IMG/VR virus record: IMGVR_UViG_3300005732_000056
Span: 1 to 37,342 of that record
Origin: a virus
Reading direction: 5' to 3' (one strand)
Length of the DNA stretch: 37,342 nt
Part shown: one piece after another, positions 6,157 to 14,043 of the stretch
Layout: each line of letters starts with the position of its first letter
Numbering within the stretch: the first letter of the stretch is position 1
Notes under the pieces: generated by a model
The model's input: only the letters and a program-made list of their open reading frames with translations
Databases searched by the model: none
What the model was told of the DNA's origin: nothing
Position numbers and translations under genes: made by a program

Positions 6157-7404
6157 ATGGCTAAAAAAGAAATTAAAAACGCGGAAATATTAGGTTCACC
6201 GGGCAAAACAAAAATTAGCCCGCACAAAAAAACGGGCCTAATAGCTTCAAACAAGGGTTATATTCCCTTCGGTAGTGACAACTTGTTCCCGCAAGCAATA
6301 ATGTATTTAAACCGAAAGGCCGGAATACACCGGGGTATTATGAACCGAAAAATTACGTTCATAAATGGCCGGGGGTTTATGTTTGACGACAACAACACGA
6401 AATTGTCGGAATTCGTTAACGGTTGCGACTATAGGGGGTCAAACCTTCGAAACCTTTCAAAGCGCTTTTATACTGATCGTATTTTCGGGGGTAATGGTTA
6501 TATTGAATTTATTACCGACAACAAGCGAAGCTTCTTTAATATGTCGCACCAAGATAGCACAAAATGCCGTGTTGGTGAAGGTGACAATGAGGGGTATATA
6601 TTACTTCATTCAGATTGGTCGACATACGAATCAAACCGAAAGACATTAAAAAAACTACCTATTTACCCGGAATTCGAAGAAGGTGAAGACGGTTTTTTAC
6701 ATTCAATATTTCACGTTAAAGAGTATGAACCCGAATTCGATCACTACGGGGTTCCGTCTTGGATTGCTGGCTTAAACGCTTCTTCTATAGCATACAAGAC
6801 GAACACATGGAATATTTCAGAACTAGACAACGGTTATAAAATGTCCGGGCTTTTGGTTATGGACGGCGAATTCAAAACGCCTGAAGAAGCCAAAGCGTTC
6901 GACAAGAAGTTGGACGCGGTATATTCGGGTGAAGGCAACCAAGGCCGGGTTTTAAAAGTAAACAAGCCGCCGGAAAGCGACGGTTCTAAATTTGTGCCGT
7001 TTCCAAATAAATCGGAAGGCAATTTTTTAAACCTACACAAGCAAAGCGCCGACGAATTGATTGTTGCACATTCTTGGTTTCCAACCTTGTCGGGTGTTGG
7101 TATCTCAAACGGATTCGAAACCGAACAAATATTGAACGAATACTATATCGCACTTTCTACAATTATAGAAGAAGAACAATCTGTTTTTCTTGAAATGGTC
7201 CGCGCGGTTTTAGATATACAAGGCATTTGTGACGCTTCTTCGTTGGAGTTTGTTAACCGGCCGCCAGTTACCACGAAACCGGATTATATGCGGGTTTGGG
7301 AAGGTCGACGTGCTGACGGTCTTGACTATGACGAAAACGACCCGGCGCAAAAAATGTTTATTGGTCAAATGAAGAACTTCAAAACGATTGAATTAACGCC
7401 ATGA
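6157..7404 (+). CDS. Portal protein
   Basis: From the ATG at 6157 the product has 415 residues, a usual length for siphovirus portals. Consistent segments are GYIPFGSDNLFPQAIMYLNRKAGIHRGIMNRK at the N-terminus, FGGNGYIEF in the wing, an IFHVKEYEPEFDHYGVPSW segment, and SGVGISNGFETEQILNEYY before the long helix STIIEEEQSVFLEMVRAVLD. Portals form the dodecameric DNA channel at one capsid vertex and dock the terminase. A GTG at 6124 in the same frame lies inside the terminator stem and is rejected as start. The gene overlaps the next one by ATGA. It stands downstream of the capsid gene, opposite to the usual order. Confidence 0.85.
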   Translation: MAKKEIKNAEILGSPGKTKISPHKKTGLIASNKGYIPFGSDNLFPQAIMYLNRKAGIHRGIMNRKITFINGRGFMFDDNNTKLSEFVNGCDYRGSNLRNLSKRFYTDRIFGGNGYIEFITDNKRSFFNMSHQDSTKCRVGEGDNEGYILLHSDWSTYESNRKTLKKLPIYPEFEEGEDGFLHSIFHVKEYEPEFDHYGVPSWIAGLNASSIAYKTNTWNISELDNGYKMSGLLVMDGEFKTPEEAKAFDKKLDAVYSGEGNQGRVLKVNKPPESDGSKFVPFPNKSEGNFLNLHKQSADELIVAHSWFPTLSGVGISNGFETEQILNEYYIALSTIIEEEQSVFLEMVRAVLDIQGICDASSLEFVNRPPVTTKPDYMRVWEGRRADGLDYDENDPAQKMFIGQMKNFKTIELTP

Positions 7405-7892
7405 GTACAAGCAATTTTATAACGGTTTCGGAAGTGCTTTCGATAGCTTTTCGACGCGATAACGTGGACAAAAAAAACATTCCTTCAGACTTTATTGAAA
7501 TGTGTGAAGAAAACTATATTCGCCCGGCCTTGGGCGACACCCTTTTCGATCGCCTGAACACTAGTTCACCAAGCCCCGCTTTTACCGCCCAAGAAACGGC
7601 GGTTCTTTCTAAGATCAAGAAACCCTTGGCGTATTATGTCAAACATGAAGTTTTGCCTGAATTATCGGTAAAAATTTCGAATAGTGGTATGTCAATAATA
7701 AATTCGCACCAAGCCGAAGCCGGTGACGCGAAAGCGCGTTCTGAAATGCGACAAGCTACACTTCGAACGGCTGAACAATTTATGCTTTTAGTTAAGCGAT
7801 ATTTGGAAGATAATAAAGACGATCTTTCCAACTTCAAAAGCGGCGAAGATTCGCATAACGAATATAAAATGCACGGGGGTATAATTTTATAA
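7401..7892 (+). CDS. Head-tail connector (adaptor) protein, probable
   Basis: The 163-residue product directly follows and overlaps the portal gene. It is largely helical with segments typical of head-completion adaptors: FIEMCEENYIRPALGDTLFDRL, then LAYYVKHEVLPELSVKISNSG, and a C-terminal helical stretch LRTAEQFMLLVKRYLEDN. Connectors of this kind (DUF6712-like in Bacteroidota phages) form the ring under the portal that receives the tail. The call relies on position and helical layout, since the family is poorly conserved. Confidence 0.65.
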   Translation: MSTSNFITVSEVLSIAFRRDNVDKKNIPSDFIEMCEENYIRPALGDTLFDRLNTSSPSPAFTAQETAVLSKIKKPLAYYVKHEVLPELSVKISNSGMSIINSHQAEAGDAKARSEMRQATLRTAEQFMLLVKRYLEDNKDDLSNFKSGEDSHNEYKMHGGIIL

Positions 7893-7893
7893 T

Positions 7894-8784
7894 ATGGCTA
7901 ACAATACAAAAGCCGGACTTTTTGCCGGTGGTGCTGGTTGGGGTGTTTGGACGGTAGCCGTCCATTCAGTTTTAAGAATACCTTATCAAACTTTTATTGG
8001 GACAAGTACGGGCGCGCTTATTGCGTTGTTTTTGGCCCTTGCACGCATAGATTCGCGTTTCTACGAAATTTTGATCTATGAGTATCTAAATATCACGAAT
8101 TATCAAATGTATGGCTTCCTTTCGCCGTACAAGAAGAACGGCAAAATTAACCGGGCCAAGTTGGGGGCCGCGTTAATTCGAATGATATGGCAAAATAAAA
8201 ACCATGCTTACGACATTGGCAAAGAATTAGAACGCCGAATATTAAAGCACTTCGACAAAAAATTGTTTGACACGTTACGCGCCCGAAATATAGACGTTAT
8301 TGTAACGGTTAATTGTGTTTCGCTAAAGAACGAACCAACGCGTTACGTTAGCATATTGAAAAAAAGCATGACTTTCGAAAGGTTTGTTAAAGCGGTCGTT
8401 GCCAGTGCTTCAATTCCTTATTTCGCTAAACCCGTTATTTGGAACAACCGTTCGCACACCGACGGCGGCGTGTTTGACACCGCGCCAACCGGTTTAATAT
8501 CAAAATACAAATTCCCGGACATTTGGTTAATGCACTCTTTACAGTCTGAAGAATCTTCACACCAAGAAGTAGACGGATTTTTAAAACTTGCCGGCGCTTT
8601 GTTTAATGGTATGCGCGCGGAAATAAAACGCGACGACCTGAAGGGCGTAAAAGACGCACAAGTGTATTATTCGCCAAGCTTTTCTTGGTCCGCTGCGGAT
8701 TTTAATAAGGCAAGAATGAAGGAAGCGTTCAACCGTGGAATATCTGACGCCGAAAACAATAATATTGTAATGGTTCAAAAATGA
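7894..8784 (+). CDS. Patatin-like phospholipase
   Basis: The 296-residue protein shows all patatin landmarks. These are a glycine-rich oxyanion-hole region (FAGGAGWGVW, residues 10-19), the nucleophile elbow GTSTG with Ser38, the segment VVASASIPYFAKPV (about 168-181), and the catalytic Asp190 in the DGG motif (HTDGGVFD). Patatins are Ser-Asp dyad acyl hydrolases that cleave membrane phospholipids. No signal peptide is present, so it acts in the cytoplasm or needs release through a holin. It is translationally coupled (ATGA) to a PAS-domain gene and lies two genes before the endolysin, so a role in membrane destruction at lysis is the simplest inference. A role in entry or anti-defence is also possible. 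Confidence 0.85.
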   Translation: MANNTKAGLFAGGAGWGVWTVAVHSVLRIPYQTFIGTSTGALIALFLALARIDSRFYEILIYEYLNITNYQMYGFLSPYKKNGKINRAKLGAALIRMIWQNKNHAYDIGKELERRILKHFDKKLFDTLRARNIDVIVTVNCVSLKNEPTRYVSILKKSMTFERFVKAVVASASIPYFAKPVIWNNRSHTDGGVFDTAPTGLISKYKFPDIWLMHSLQSEESSHQEVDGFLKLAGALFNGMRAEIKRDDLKGVKDAQVYYSPSFSWSAADFNKARMKEAFNRGISDAENNNIVMVQK

Positions 8785-9230
8785 CTGATAGCCAAAGAAT
8801 TCTTGATAAATTTTTAGACGCCGTTTTAAGTATTCAAGACCCGGTTAACCCGAATTATGAAATGTTAATTGCGCGAAAGTTGCGTCGATACCCTTTTGCA
8901 AGTGTTGTTTATACTGAATTTCGCGACGGTGAAGTGTTTATATTGAAGGCCGACGATAGAATTGAAGGTATAACCGGGTATAAACCCGAAGAACTAGCTG
9001 GAAAGCCATTAACTTTTATAATGTTTAAACCATTTGAACCGAAGACGTTGGCGAAGACAATGGACGAACTAGTAAAATACGGCGCCAGCTTAAAGACTAA
9101 TTTAAACAAGAAGAAAGACGGAACTTCGGTTGAAACATTTGGCGTTCTTGAAGATATGGGTAAAAACCTATATCGTGAAGTTGTAGTTGACGCGTCTAAA
9201 ATTATAGGCCATGAAGTTAGAAAACCTTAA
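8781..9230 (+). CDS. Stand-alone PAS-domain protein
   Basis: The 149-residue product is essentially one PAS fold. A strand with VVYTEFRDGEVFILKADDRIEGITGY leads into YKPEELAGKPLTFIMF (the usual G-y-x-p-e-E-l-x-G-x-x-l), then a helix with DELVKYGASL, and a KKDGTSVETFGVLEDM strand pair. PAS domains sense ligands, redox state or light, or mediate dimerisation, normally joined to kinases or cyclases. Here there is no output domain. Its start overlaps the patatin stop (ATGA) and its end overlaps the following TM gene, so it is made with the lipase and may bind or regulate it. The cofactor cannot be told from sequence. Confidence 0.72.
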   Translation: MTDSQRILDKFLDAVLSIQDPVNPNYEMLIARKLRRYPFASVVYTEFRDGEVFILKADDRIEGITGYKPEELAGKPLTFIMFKPFEPKTLAKTMDELVKYGASLKTNLNKKKDGTSVETFGVLEDMGKNLYREVVVDASKIIGHEVRKP

Positions 9231-9519
9231 CCATTTAGCAAGTATAGCGGCTAGCATATTTGTAATATTTGGCGGCGGTTCTATAGTTGTTTTTTGGAAA
9301 CGAATCACAAACAAAAAAGAAGTCGACCAAATAAAAGAAGAATTGGCCGTTGCTTTAATCGATTTACAAAAAAGCGAAGAACGCGCTGAAGTTGTTGTTG
9401 CCAAGCTTGCCAAATTTGAAACAACCGTTCGCGCCTTTAAGAGTGCGGCCCAAGCGAACCCGGAAGTTGCAAATGCGGTTTTGCCGTTTTTAGATGATTT
9501 AATACACGAAAAAAAATGA
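9211..9519 (+). CDS. One-TM protein with coiled coil, lysis-cassette member
   Basis: The 102-residue product has one hydrophobic segment (HLASIAASIFVIFGGGSIVVFW, about residues 8-29), then a basic stop-transfer patch (KRITNKK). A long charged coiled coil follows (about 38-80) and ends in a short helical C-terminus. It overlaps the PAS gene by 20 bp and the endolysin gene by 4 bp (ATGA). The topology fits a small holin-like, antiholin or inner-membrane spanin-like protein, but no family is recognisable. The context supports a role in lysis. Confidence 0.6.
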   Translation: MKLENLNHLASIAASIFVIFGGGSIVVFWKRITNKKEVDQIKEELAVALIDLQKSEERAEVVVAKLAKFETTVRAFKSAAQANPEVANAVLPFLDDLIHEKK

Positions 9520-10337
9520 GTTTAATTAGTAAAATTAATACGAAGGGAATTCGAACCTTCTTCTTGCGCGCCGTTGCGGCTATAGTTGCGTTAATTCACG
9601 TAGTTGGTATGTGTTTACATTATTTTCTTGGTCAAGCAATAGACCACGTTCTGTTTCAAACGAACGCGCAGTTGTTTTATTGGATCGTAATAGGTACCGT
9701 TGTTGACGGTGTGGCGCGTGTTCCGGAAATACGATCTTTTGTCGGCGCCACTGTAGGGCGTTTAAGAGGTAAAAAGAAGCCGGGCGACGCAATTACCCAA
9801 GAAGAAGAAGAAACGGCTTCAGATGAAGCGAAACACCCCGAAGAAGTACTATATAAGACCGCGAAACAATATATTGGTGTTGAAGAAGTAGCTGGCGCGA
9901 TACACAACAAGACAATTATGTCTTGGATCGATAAATTGAACTTCAAAGTTAAATTTGGTATTGATAGCGACGAAATTCCTTGGTGTGGAACTATGGCTTG
10001 CGGTTGTGCTGACGAAGCCGGACTTGAACACCCCGGAAGCGCAAACGCAAAACAATGGCAAACGGTTGGCGAAAGGTTTGAACCGGGAAAAACTGAAGTT
10101 CCGGCTGGTATTTACGGAATAGTTGCCGTTTCGCACCGAAAATATATTTCGCAAAGTCTTCTTGACGGTCCGGGACACGTTGAAATTGTAGACCCGACTT
10201 CTTTTAAGCCTGACGGAACATATAAAACAATTGCGGGCAACCTAAACCGCGACAAGTCAAAAGGCAAAGTTGGCGTTTCAATAAGGAACACAAACGACCC
10301 TATGTTCATAGGCTTCTTTTTGTTGGGGCCTTCTTAG
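9516..10337 (+). CDS. Membrane-anchored endolysin, holin-like N-terminus fused to a Cys/His peptidase domain
   Basis: The product has 273 residues. Two hydrophobic segments occupy about residues 14-39 (FFLRAVAAIVALIHVVGM) and 51-68 (AQLFYWIVIGTVVDGVAR), followed by a charged acidic linker (about 85-110). The C-terminal domain begins TAKQYIGVEEVAG and carries PWCGTMACGCADEAGL with catalytic Cys157, then AKQWQTVGE, and His221 in GPGHVEIV. This is the layout of TIGR02594/NlpC-P60-like phage amidases or peptidases that cut peptidoglycan. Fusing holin-like helices to the lysin would deliver it to the membrane without a separate holin. It is the last gene of the four-gene cassette, and a promoter for the next unit follows. 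Confidence 0.78.
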   Translation: MSLISKINTKGIRTFFLRAVAAIVALIHVVGMCLHYFLGQAIDHVLFQTNAQLFYWIVIGTVVDGVARVPEIRSFVGATVGRLRGKKKPGDAITQEEEETASDEAKHPEEVLYKTAKQYIGVEEVAGAIHNKTIMSWIDKLNFKVKFGIDSDEIPWCGTMACGCADEAGLEHPGSANAKQWQTVGERFEPGKTEVPAGIYGIVAVSHRKYISQSLLDGPGHVEIVDPTSFKPDGTYKTIAGNLNRDKSKGKVGVSIRNTNDPMFIGFFLLGPS

Positions 10338-10366
10338 ATAAAATAGATATTCTTGAAATAAAAAAG

Positions 10367-10398
10367 TTTGTTTTGTAACTTTAAGCGCTATATATTTG
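10367..10398 (+). promoter_or_regulatory. Promoter of the recombination module
   Basis: TTTG (10367-10370), a 20-bp spacer and TATATTTG (10391-10398), followed by CGCAA, fit the Bacteroidota -33/-7 promoter. The start of transcription would be near 10402, about 15 nt before the ATG at 10417. Confidence 0.75.
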
Positions 10399-10416
10399 CG
10401 CAACTCAAAAGAACAA

Positions 10417-10677
10417 ATGACAAACGAATTAACGCCTTTAGACTTTAAAAACCTAAGTGAAGCCGACCAACAAAAGGTTCGAATATTAGCCTTGAAAGCT
10501 AAGTTTGCCGAAATTGGTGTAAAAAAATATTTCACACATTTTAAATTCTATTACCCGGAACACAAAAACGAAAGCGCCCGCATTTATAGAGTAATGAACG
10601 GCCGCGAATCCGGTGTTGATATTGTTGAAAAAATGGAAGCCATGTTGAAGACATTAACAAAGGCGGCCGGAAAGTAG
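10417..10677 (+). CDS. Small phage protein at head of recombination operon, possible DNA-binding regulator
   Basis: The product has 86 residues from the ATG at 10417; a TTG at 10396 in frame lies inside the -7 box and is rejected. The middle FKFYYPEHKNESARIYRVMNGRESG resembles short Bacteroidota phage proteins with an R-I-x-x-V-x-N-G-R signature, followed by a helix (IVEKMEAMLKTLTK). It is basic and helical and might bind DNA, but no clear HTH can be assigned. It stands alone between a strong promoter and a terminator, as a regulatory or highly expressed early gene would. Confidence 0.6.
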   Translation: MTNELTPLDFKNLSEADQQKVRILALKAKFAEIGVKKYFTHFKFYYPEHKNESARIYRVMNGRESGVDIVEKMEAMLKTLTKAAGK

Positions 10678-10684
10678 TTAACGA

Positions 10685-10718
10685 AAAACGGGGCCAAGCA
10701 AGCAAGCGGCCCCGTTTT
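10685..10718 (+). terminator. Rho-independent terminator
   Basis: AAAACGGGGCC pairs with GGCCCCGTTTT around AAGCAAGCAAGC, just after the small gene ending at 10677. It would make that gene a monocistronic unit, with read-through feeding 10739 onward. Confidence 0.85.
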
Positions 10719-10738
10719 AAAGAATATTTAGAATAATA

Positions 10739-11164
10739 ATGAAGCACAAAGTTAAAACAATTGCGCAAATTCGCCAAGGTGTGAAAAATGCGTCTTTCTT
10801 AGACAAGCGAATCGGAATCGATTCTTGCGGAACATGGTTAATATTTCCCGATTCACCGGTCGATATTTACATTGAATTCAGCCCTGAAGATTTTAAAGAA
10901 ACCATTGAAGAACACGGTTTAAACCTAATGGAAGAAGACGTTGTTCGCGAAATAGAGGGTTCGCCGGTCGATATGGACCAAAGACCCGTTGAGGTTCCGG
11001 TTCTTGAAGCAATGGAAAACGACTATTGTTTAACCGAAGCAATAGAACACGGTATGCCCTTTGAAATTGGCACGTATTACTTCGATTCTAAGTTCGACCG
11101 CGCCGTTCGTTGGTTTTGTTCAATACTTCCTTCACCACTAAAAAAAGGGGGGTGTTATGTCTAA
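10739..11164 (+). CDS. Hypothetical protein of recombination module
   Basis: The 141-residue product is acidic and soluble. Segments include a basic N-terminus (MKHKVKTIAQIRQG), a strand region (IDSCGTWLIFPDSPVDIYIEF) and an acidic helical part (FKETIEEHGLNLMEED). I recognise no family. It follows a terminator and overlaps the next gene by 8 bp, so it is co-translated with the recombination genes and probably serves with them. Confidence 0.55.
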   Translation: MKHKVKTIAQIRQGVKNASFLDKRIGIDSCGTWLIFPDSPVDIYIEFSPEDFKETIEEHGLNLMEEDVVREIEGSPVDMDQRPVEVPVLEAMENDYCLTEAIEHGMPFEIGTYYFDSKFDRAVRWFCSILPSPLKKGGCYV

Positions 11165-11681
11165 TAAATCACATTATAGAAACGTTTACAAAAGCGACCA
11201 CTTGTCGGCCGCTGATATTGAAGACTTTATTGAACAAAAGCGTTCTTTGGTGTTTACAATAAAAGAAGTAATTCAACACGAACTTATTGCTGGCGACCGA
11301 AATTCGGGTGTTATTGTTACCGGGAAAAGAATAAGCGCCAACATAGCGCACTTTGTCGAAAATATAAAGCCTATGGTTTTAAATGCGACAAACGGAAAGA
11401 TTGTTCGGTCTTTAGCTGGCGGTTCTCCTTTTGTTCAAGATTGGAAAAATATTAAGGTTGAAGTTTATGTTGATCCAAACGTTAAAATGAAGGGCGAAGT
11501 GGTCGGTGGTTTGCGTATTAGAAAACAAGCACCGGCGCCGCCTACAAAAGAAGAAATTGAAACACAAGTAAAAGAAGCGACCAGTGTTTCACAGTTAACG
11601 AATATTCGGTCGTATATTCAAAAGTATAACTTAACCCTATTAGCCAGCGCACGCGCAAACGAAATAAAAAATGGACTTTAG
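11157..11681 (+). CDS. Conserved phage recombination-module protein
   Basis: The product has 174 residues. The central segment KPMVLNATNGKIVRSL...PFVQDWKNIKVEVYVDPNVK...GLRIRKQ matches a pattern I know from small proteins next to exonuclease and annealing genes in phages of Bacteroidota and Firmicutes. The strand-rich core (VYVDPNVKMKGEVVGGLRI) could be OB-like. The C-terminal 45 residues form a helical tail (TKEEIETQVKEATSVSQL). It overlaps both neighbours, including the YqaJ-like exonuclease. Single-strand DNA handling is a reasonable inference but not demonstrated. Confidence 0.6.
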   Translation: MSNKSHYRNVYKSDHLSAADIEDFIEQKRSLVFTIKEVIQHELIAGDRNSGVIVTGKRISANIAHFVENIKPMVLNATNGKIVRSLAGGSPFVQDWKNIKVEVYVDPNVKMKGEVVGGLRIRKQAPAPPTKEEIETQVKEATSVSQLTNIRSYIQKYNLTLLASARANEIKNGL

Positions 11682-12426
11682 CAACTATAAATTCAGGTGT
11701 TCACAGTTGAACAAATTAATGACGAACCCACGTTCAAAGGCGGCGCGCGAAGCGGGTGAACCTTCAGACACAACCAAGACGTATTTGCGCGAAATATTTA
11801 TTGAAGAAAAATATGGCCGCCGCAAAGAAATAACTTCTAAATACTTGGAAAAAGGCAAAGAAGGCGAAGAAGGCGCTTTTGATTTATTGGGCGACGTTAC
11901 CGGCCGGTTATTGATCAACAACAAAGAACGGTTAACTAATGACTATATAACGGGCGAATGGGACACGACGCACCCGATAGAAAACCCGGTTGTTGTTATC
12001 GACACAAAAACGTCTTGGGACATTTGGACCTTTGCCGAATCTGAAATGAAACCAGTTTATGAAGACCAATTGAACGGTTATATGTGGCTTTTAGGTTTAC
12101 ACCGGGCCGAACTGGCTTATTGCTTAATTGATACGCCTGAACATTTTATTTCGTCTATGTTCTACCGGGAAACTTTCAAACAATCCGACTTGTTTTTGTC
12201 AGATCAAAAAAAGTATGAGATAGCAAAAAACAACATTTACACTATTGACGGCCTTGAAGAAATGAAAGCTATTCATTTCGATAGCGCTGACACTAGCGAC
12301 TTTATACCAATATCAAAACAAGAACGGGTTAAACGCTTTGAAATAGATCGCGACGAAATGAAAATTGAAGAATATAAAACGCGAATTATTGCCGCCCGTA
12401 GGTACTTAAATAGTTTAACACTTTAG
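11671..12426 (+). CDS. YqaJ-like viral recombinase / PD-(D/E)XK exonuclease
   Basis: The product has 251 residues. Nuclease motifs lie in the expected order: Glu66/Glu67 in KGKEGEEG, Asp98 in TGEWDTTHP, the DTK core with Asp111 and Lys113 (VVVIDTKTSW), and Gln133 in YEDQLNGYMWLLG. This is the lambda-exonuclease/YqaJ arrangement that resects double-strand ends for phage recombination. The first 10 bp overlap the preceding gene. No RecT/Bet annealing protein is recognisable nearby; the neighbouring conserved genes are candidates for that partner role. Confidence 0.82.
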   Translation: MDFSNYKFRCSQLNKLMTNPRSKAAREAGEPSDTTKTYLREIFIEEKYGRRKEITSKYLEKGKEGEEGAFDLLGDVTGRLLINNKERLTNDYITGEWDTTHPIENPVVVIDTKTSWDIWTFAESEMKPVYEDQLNGYMWLLGLHRAELAYCLIDTPEHFISSMFYRETFKQSDLFLSDQKKYEIAKNNIYTIDGLEEMKAIHFDSADTSDFIPISKQERVKRFEIDRDEMKIEEYKTRIIAARRYLNSLTL

Positions 12427-12436
12427 AATTATAAAA

Positions 12437-13759
12437 ATGACAAACAACAAAAACAACAATGAAGAAGCCGCTGAAGTAGTGGTTGTTTCTTCCAACGAAA
12501 TTTCAAAACAAATTGAAGAAGCTGGTTTGGTTCCGGCAAGCGATAGCGCCGTAAAAATTACGAATTCCTTCACACAATTCTTTCAAGACATAAACCAATA
12601 TAAAGAACGCGTTCAAGCTTTGGTTGTTACCGACGAAACACAAGTCGACAAAATGAAAGAAGCGCGTGAAGCGCGTTTGAAGCTTGTTAAAATACGAACG
12701 GGCGCGGACGGTGTTCGAAAAGACTTAAAAGCCGAATCAAACCGTTACAATAAAGCCGTTCAGGGTGTTTACAATATACTTGAATATGTTGTAAAACCTA
12801 TGGAAGAACATTTGTTAAAACAAGAACAATATATTGTTTTGAAGCGTCAACAAGAACAAGAAGCGCTTCGTATTTCGCGACAAAAAGAGTGCGAACCATA
12901 CCGGGAATTTATACCGTTAGGTGTTGACCTTGGTAAAATGGTAGACACTGAATATCAAAAACTATTCAACGGGGCGAAGCTTCAGTTCGACCAGCGCGAA
13001 GAACTAAAAAGGAAAGAAGAAGCTGAAAGGGTTGAAGCCCAAAAGAAAGAAGAAGCCCGCATTGAAGCCGAACGCGTGGCGAAAGAACGACTTGAAAAAC
13101 AACGAAGTGTTCGCTACGACGAAATAGCGCCGTTTGTGCCGGTGTATATTGAAAAGCCCGGTGTTTTTATTGATCTTCCTGAAGAAGAATATTTAATCGA
13201 ATTGTGTAAAATAAAAGAAGCGGCAAAAAAAGAAGAAGAAGAACGTATTGAAGCCGCGCGTGTAAAAAAAGAACGCGAAGAACTTATTGCCGCACGTCGC
13301 GAACAATTGTCGCCGTATATGTTTTACATAGATGATTTTGACGGTGTTTTAAACCTTCCAAATGAATCTTATGACATAGAGTTCAAAAAGATTGTGGAAC
13401 GTGCAGAAAAGGCAAAGAAGGACGCCGAAGAAGCCCGTTTAAAACGCGAAGAAGAAGCCCGAATTGCAAAAGCAAAGGCTGAAGAAGCTGAAAAGAAAGC
13501 GAAAGCCGAAAAGGCTGAAAAAGACCGAATTGCCGCCGAACTAAAAAGGCGCGAAGAAGCTGAATCGAAAGCAAAAGCTGAAGAAGAAGCGCGGATTGAA
13601 GCCGAATTAAACAAGGGTGACGCCGAAAAGGTTGAAGACTTAGTTGACGATTTAAACGGATTGAAAACTAAATATAAATTTAAGTCTTCCAAGAACCGGA
13701 AAATGTACGAAGAACTTTCGTCTTTGATCAATGAATTAATAACACACGTTAAAAGGTAG
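12437..13759 (+). CDS. DUF1351-like coiled-coil protein with three internal repeats
   Basis: The product has 440 residues. Residues about 60-135 resemble the DUF1351 family found beside phage recombinases (LVVTDETQVDKMKEAREARL, VRKDLKAESNRYNKA). The rest is long charged coiled coil interrupted by three similar modules at about 153-190, 226-268 and 286-330. Each module has a pF/pY turn, a short strand, L-P-x-E-x-Y and a helix (compare IDLPEEEYLIELCKIK with LNLPNESYDIEFKKIV). The last 35 residues form another small helical unit. It starts 10 bp after the exonuclease gene, suggesting a structural or accessory partner in recombination. Confidence 0.6.
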   Translation: MTNNKNNNEEAAEVVVVSSNEISKQIEEAGLVPASDSAVKITNSFTQFFQDINQYKERVQALVVTDETQVDKMKEAREARLKLVKIRTGADGVRKDLKAESNRYNKAVQGVYNILEYVVKPMEEHLLKQEQYIVLKRQQEQEALRISRQKECEPYREFIPLGVDLGKMVDTEYQKLFNGAKLQFDQREELKRKEEAERVEAQKKEEARIEAERVAKERLEKQRSVRYDEIAPFVPVYIEKPGVFIDLPEEEYLIELCKIKEAAKKEEEERIEAARVKKEREELIAARREQLSPYMFYIDDFDGVLNLPNESYDIEFKKIVERAEKAKKDAEEARLKREEEARIAKAKAEEAEKKAKAEKAEKDRIAAELKRREEAESKAKAEEEARIEAELNKGDAEKVEDLVDDLNGLKTKYKFKSSKNRKMYEELSSLINELITHVKR

Positions 13760-13761
13760 TT

Positions 13762-14043
13762 ATGAAGGACTTTTTAACACTTGACACGGCTATAGGACAC
13801 GCGCGGGCTAATGTTGAAGTTAACGCGCTACAATACCCGGATTTAGAAGTCGCGCAACGTGCGAACCACTACGCAACAATTGCTTATAATATTAGGCAAA
13901 TAATAAAACACGGCGGTTATGAAGTTCGATATAATGAACGTTTTAAAACGTATTCGTATTTTTACAATTCGCAACGCTGCGTTTTATCCGGCGAAGTGCC
14001 TTCTTCGAAAGAACTGTTTGAACACGAACAAAACGGTGTTTAA
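13762..14043 (+). CDS. Small hypothetical protein
   Basis: The product has 93 residues with an N-terminal helix (TAIGHARANVEVNALQYPD) and a following helix (ANHYATIAYNIRQIIKHGG). A strand-rich part follows with a basic, Tyr-rich motif (RYNERFKTYSYFYNSQR). No family is recognised. It begins 2 bp after the coiled-coil gene and closes the operon before a terminator at 14056. Confidence 0.5.
   Translation: MKDFLTLDTAIGHARANVEVNALQYPDLEVAQRANHYATIAYNIRQIIKHGGYEVRYNERFKTYSYFYNSQRCVLSGEVPSSKELFEHEQNGV

Noticed and set aside
9168-9413. Minus-strand frame opposite the TM lysis gene
   Set aside because: Shadow of the overlapping PAS and TM genes. It has no start context, and composition mirrors the sense strand.
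10396-10416. TTG start of the 10417 gene
   Set aside because: It is part of the promoter -7 box, upstream of the expected transcription start.
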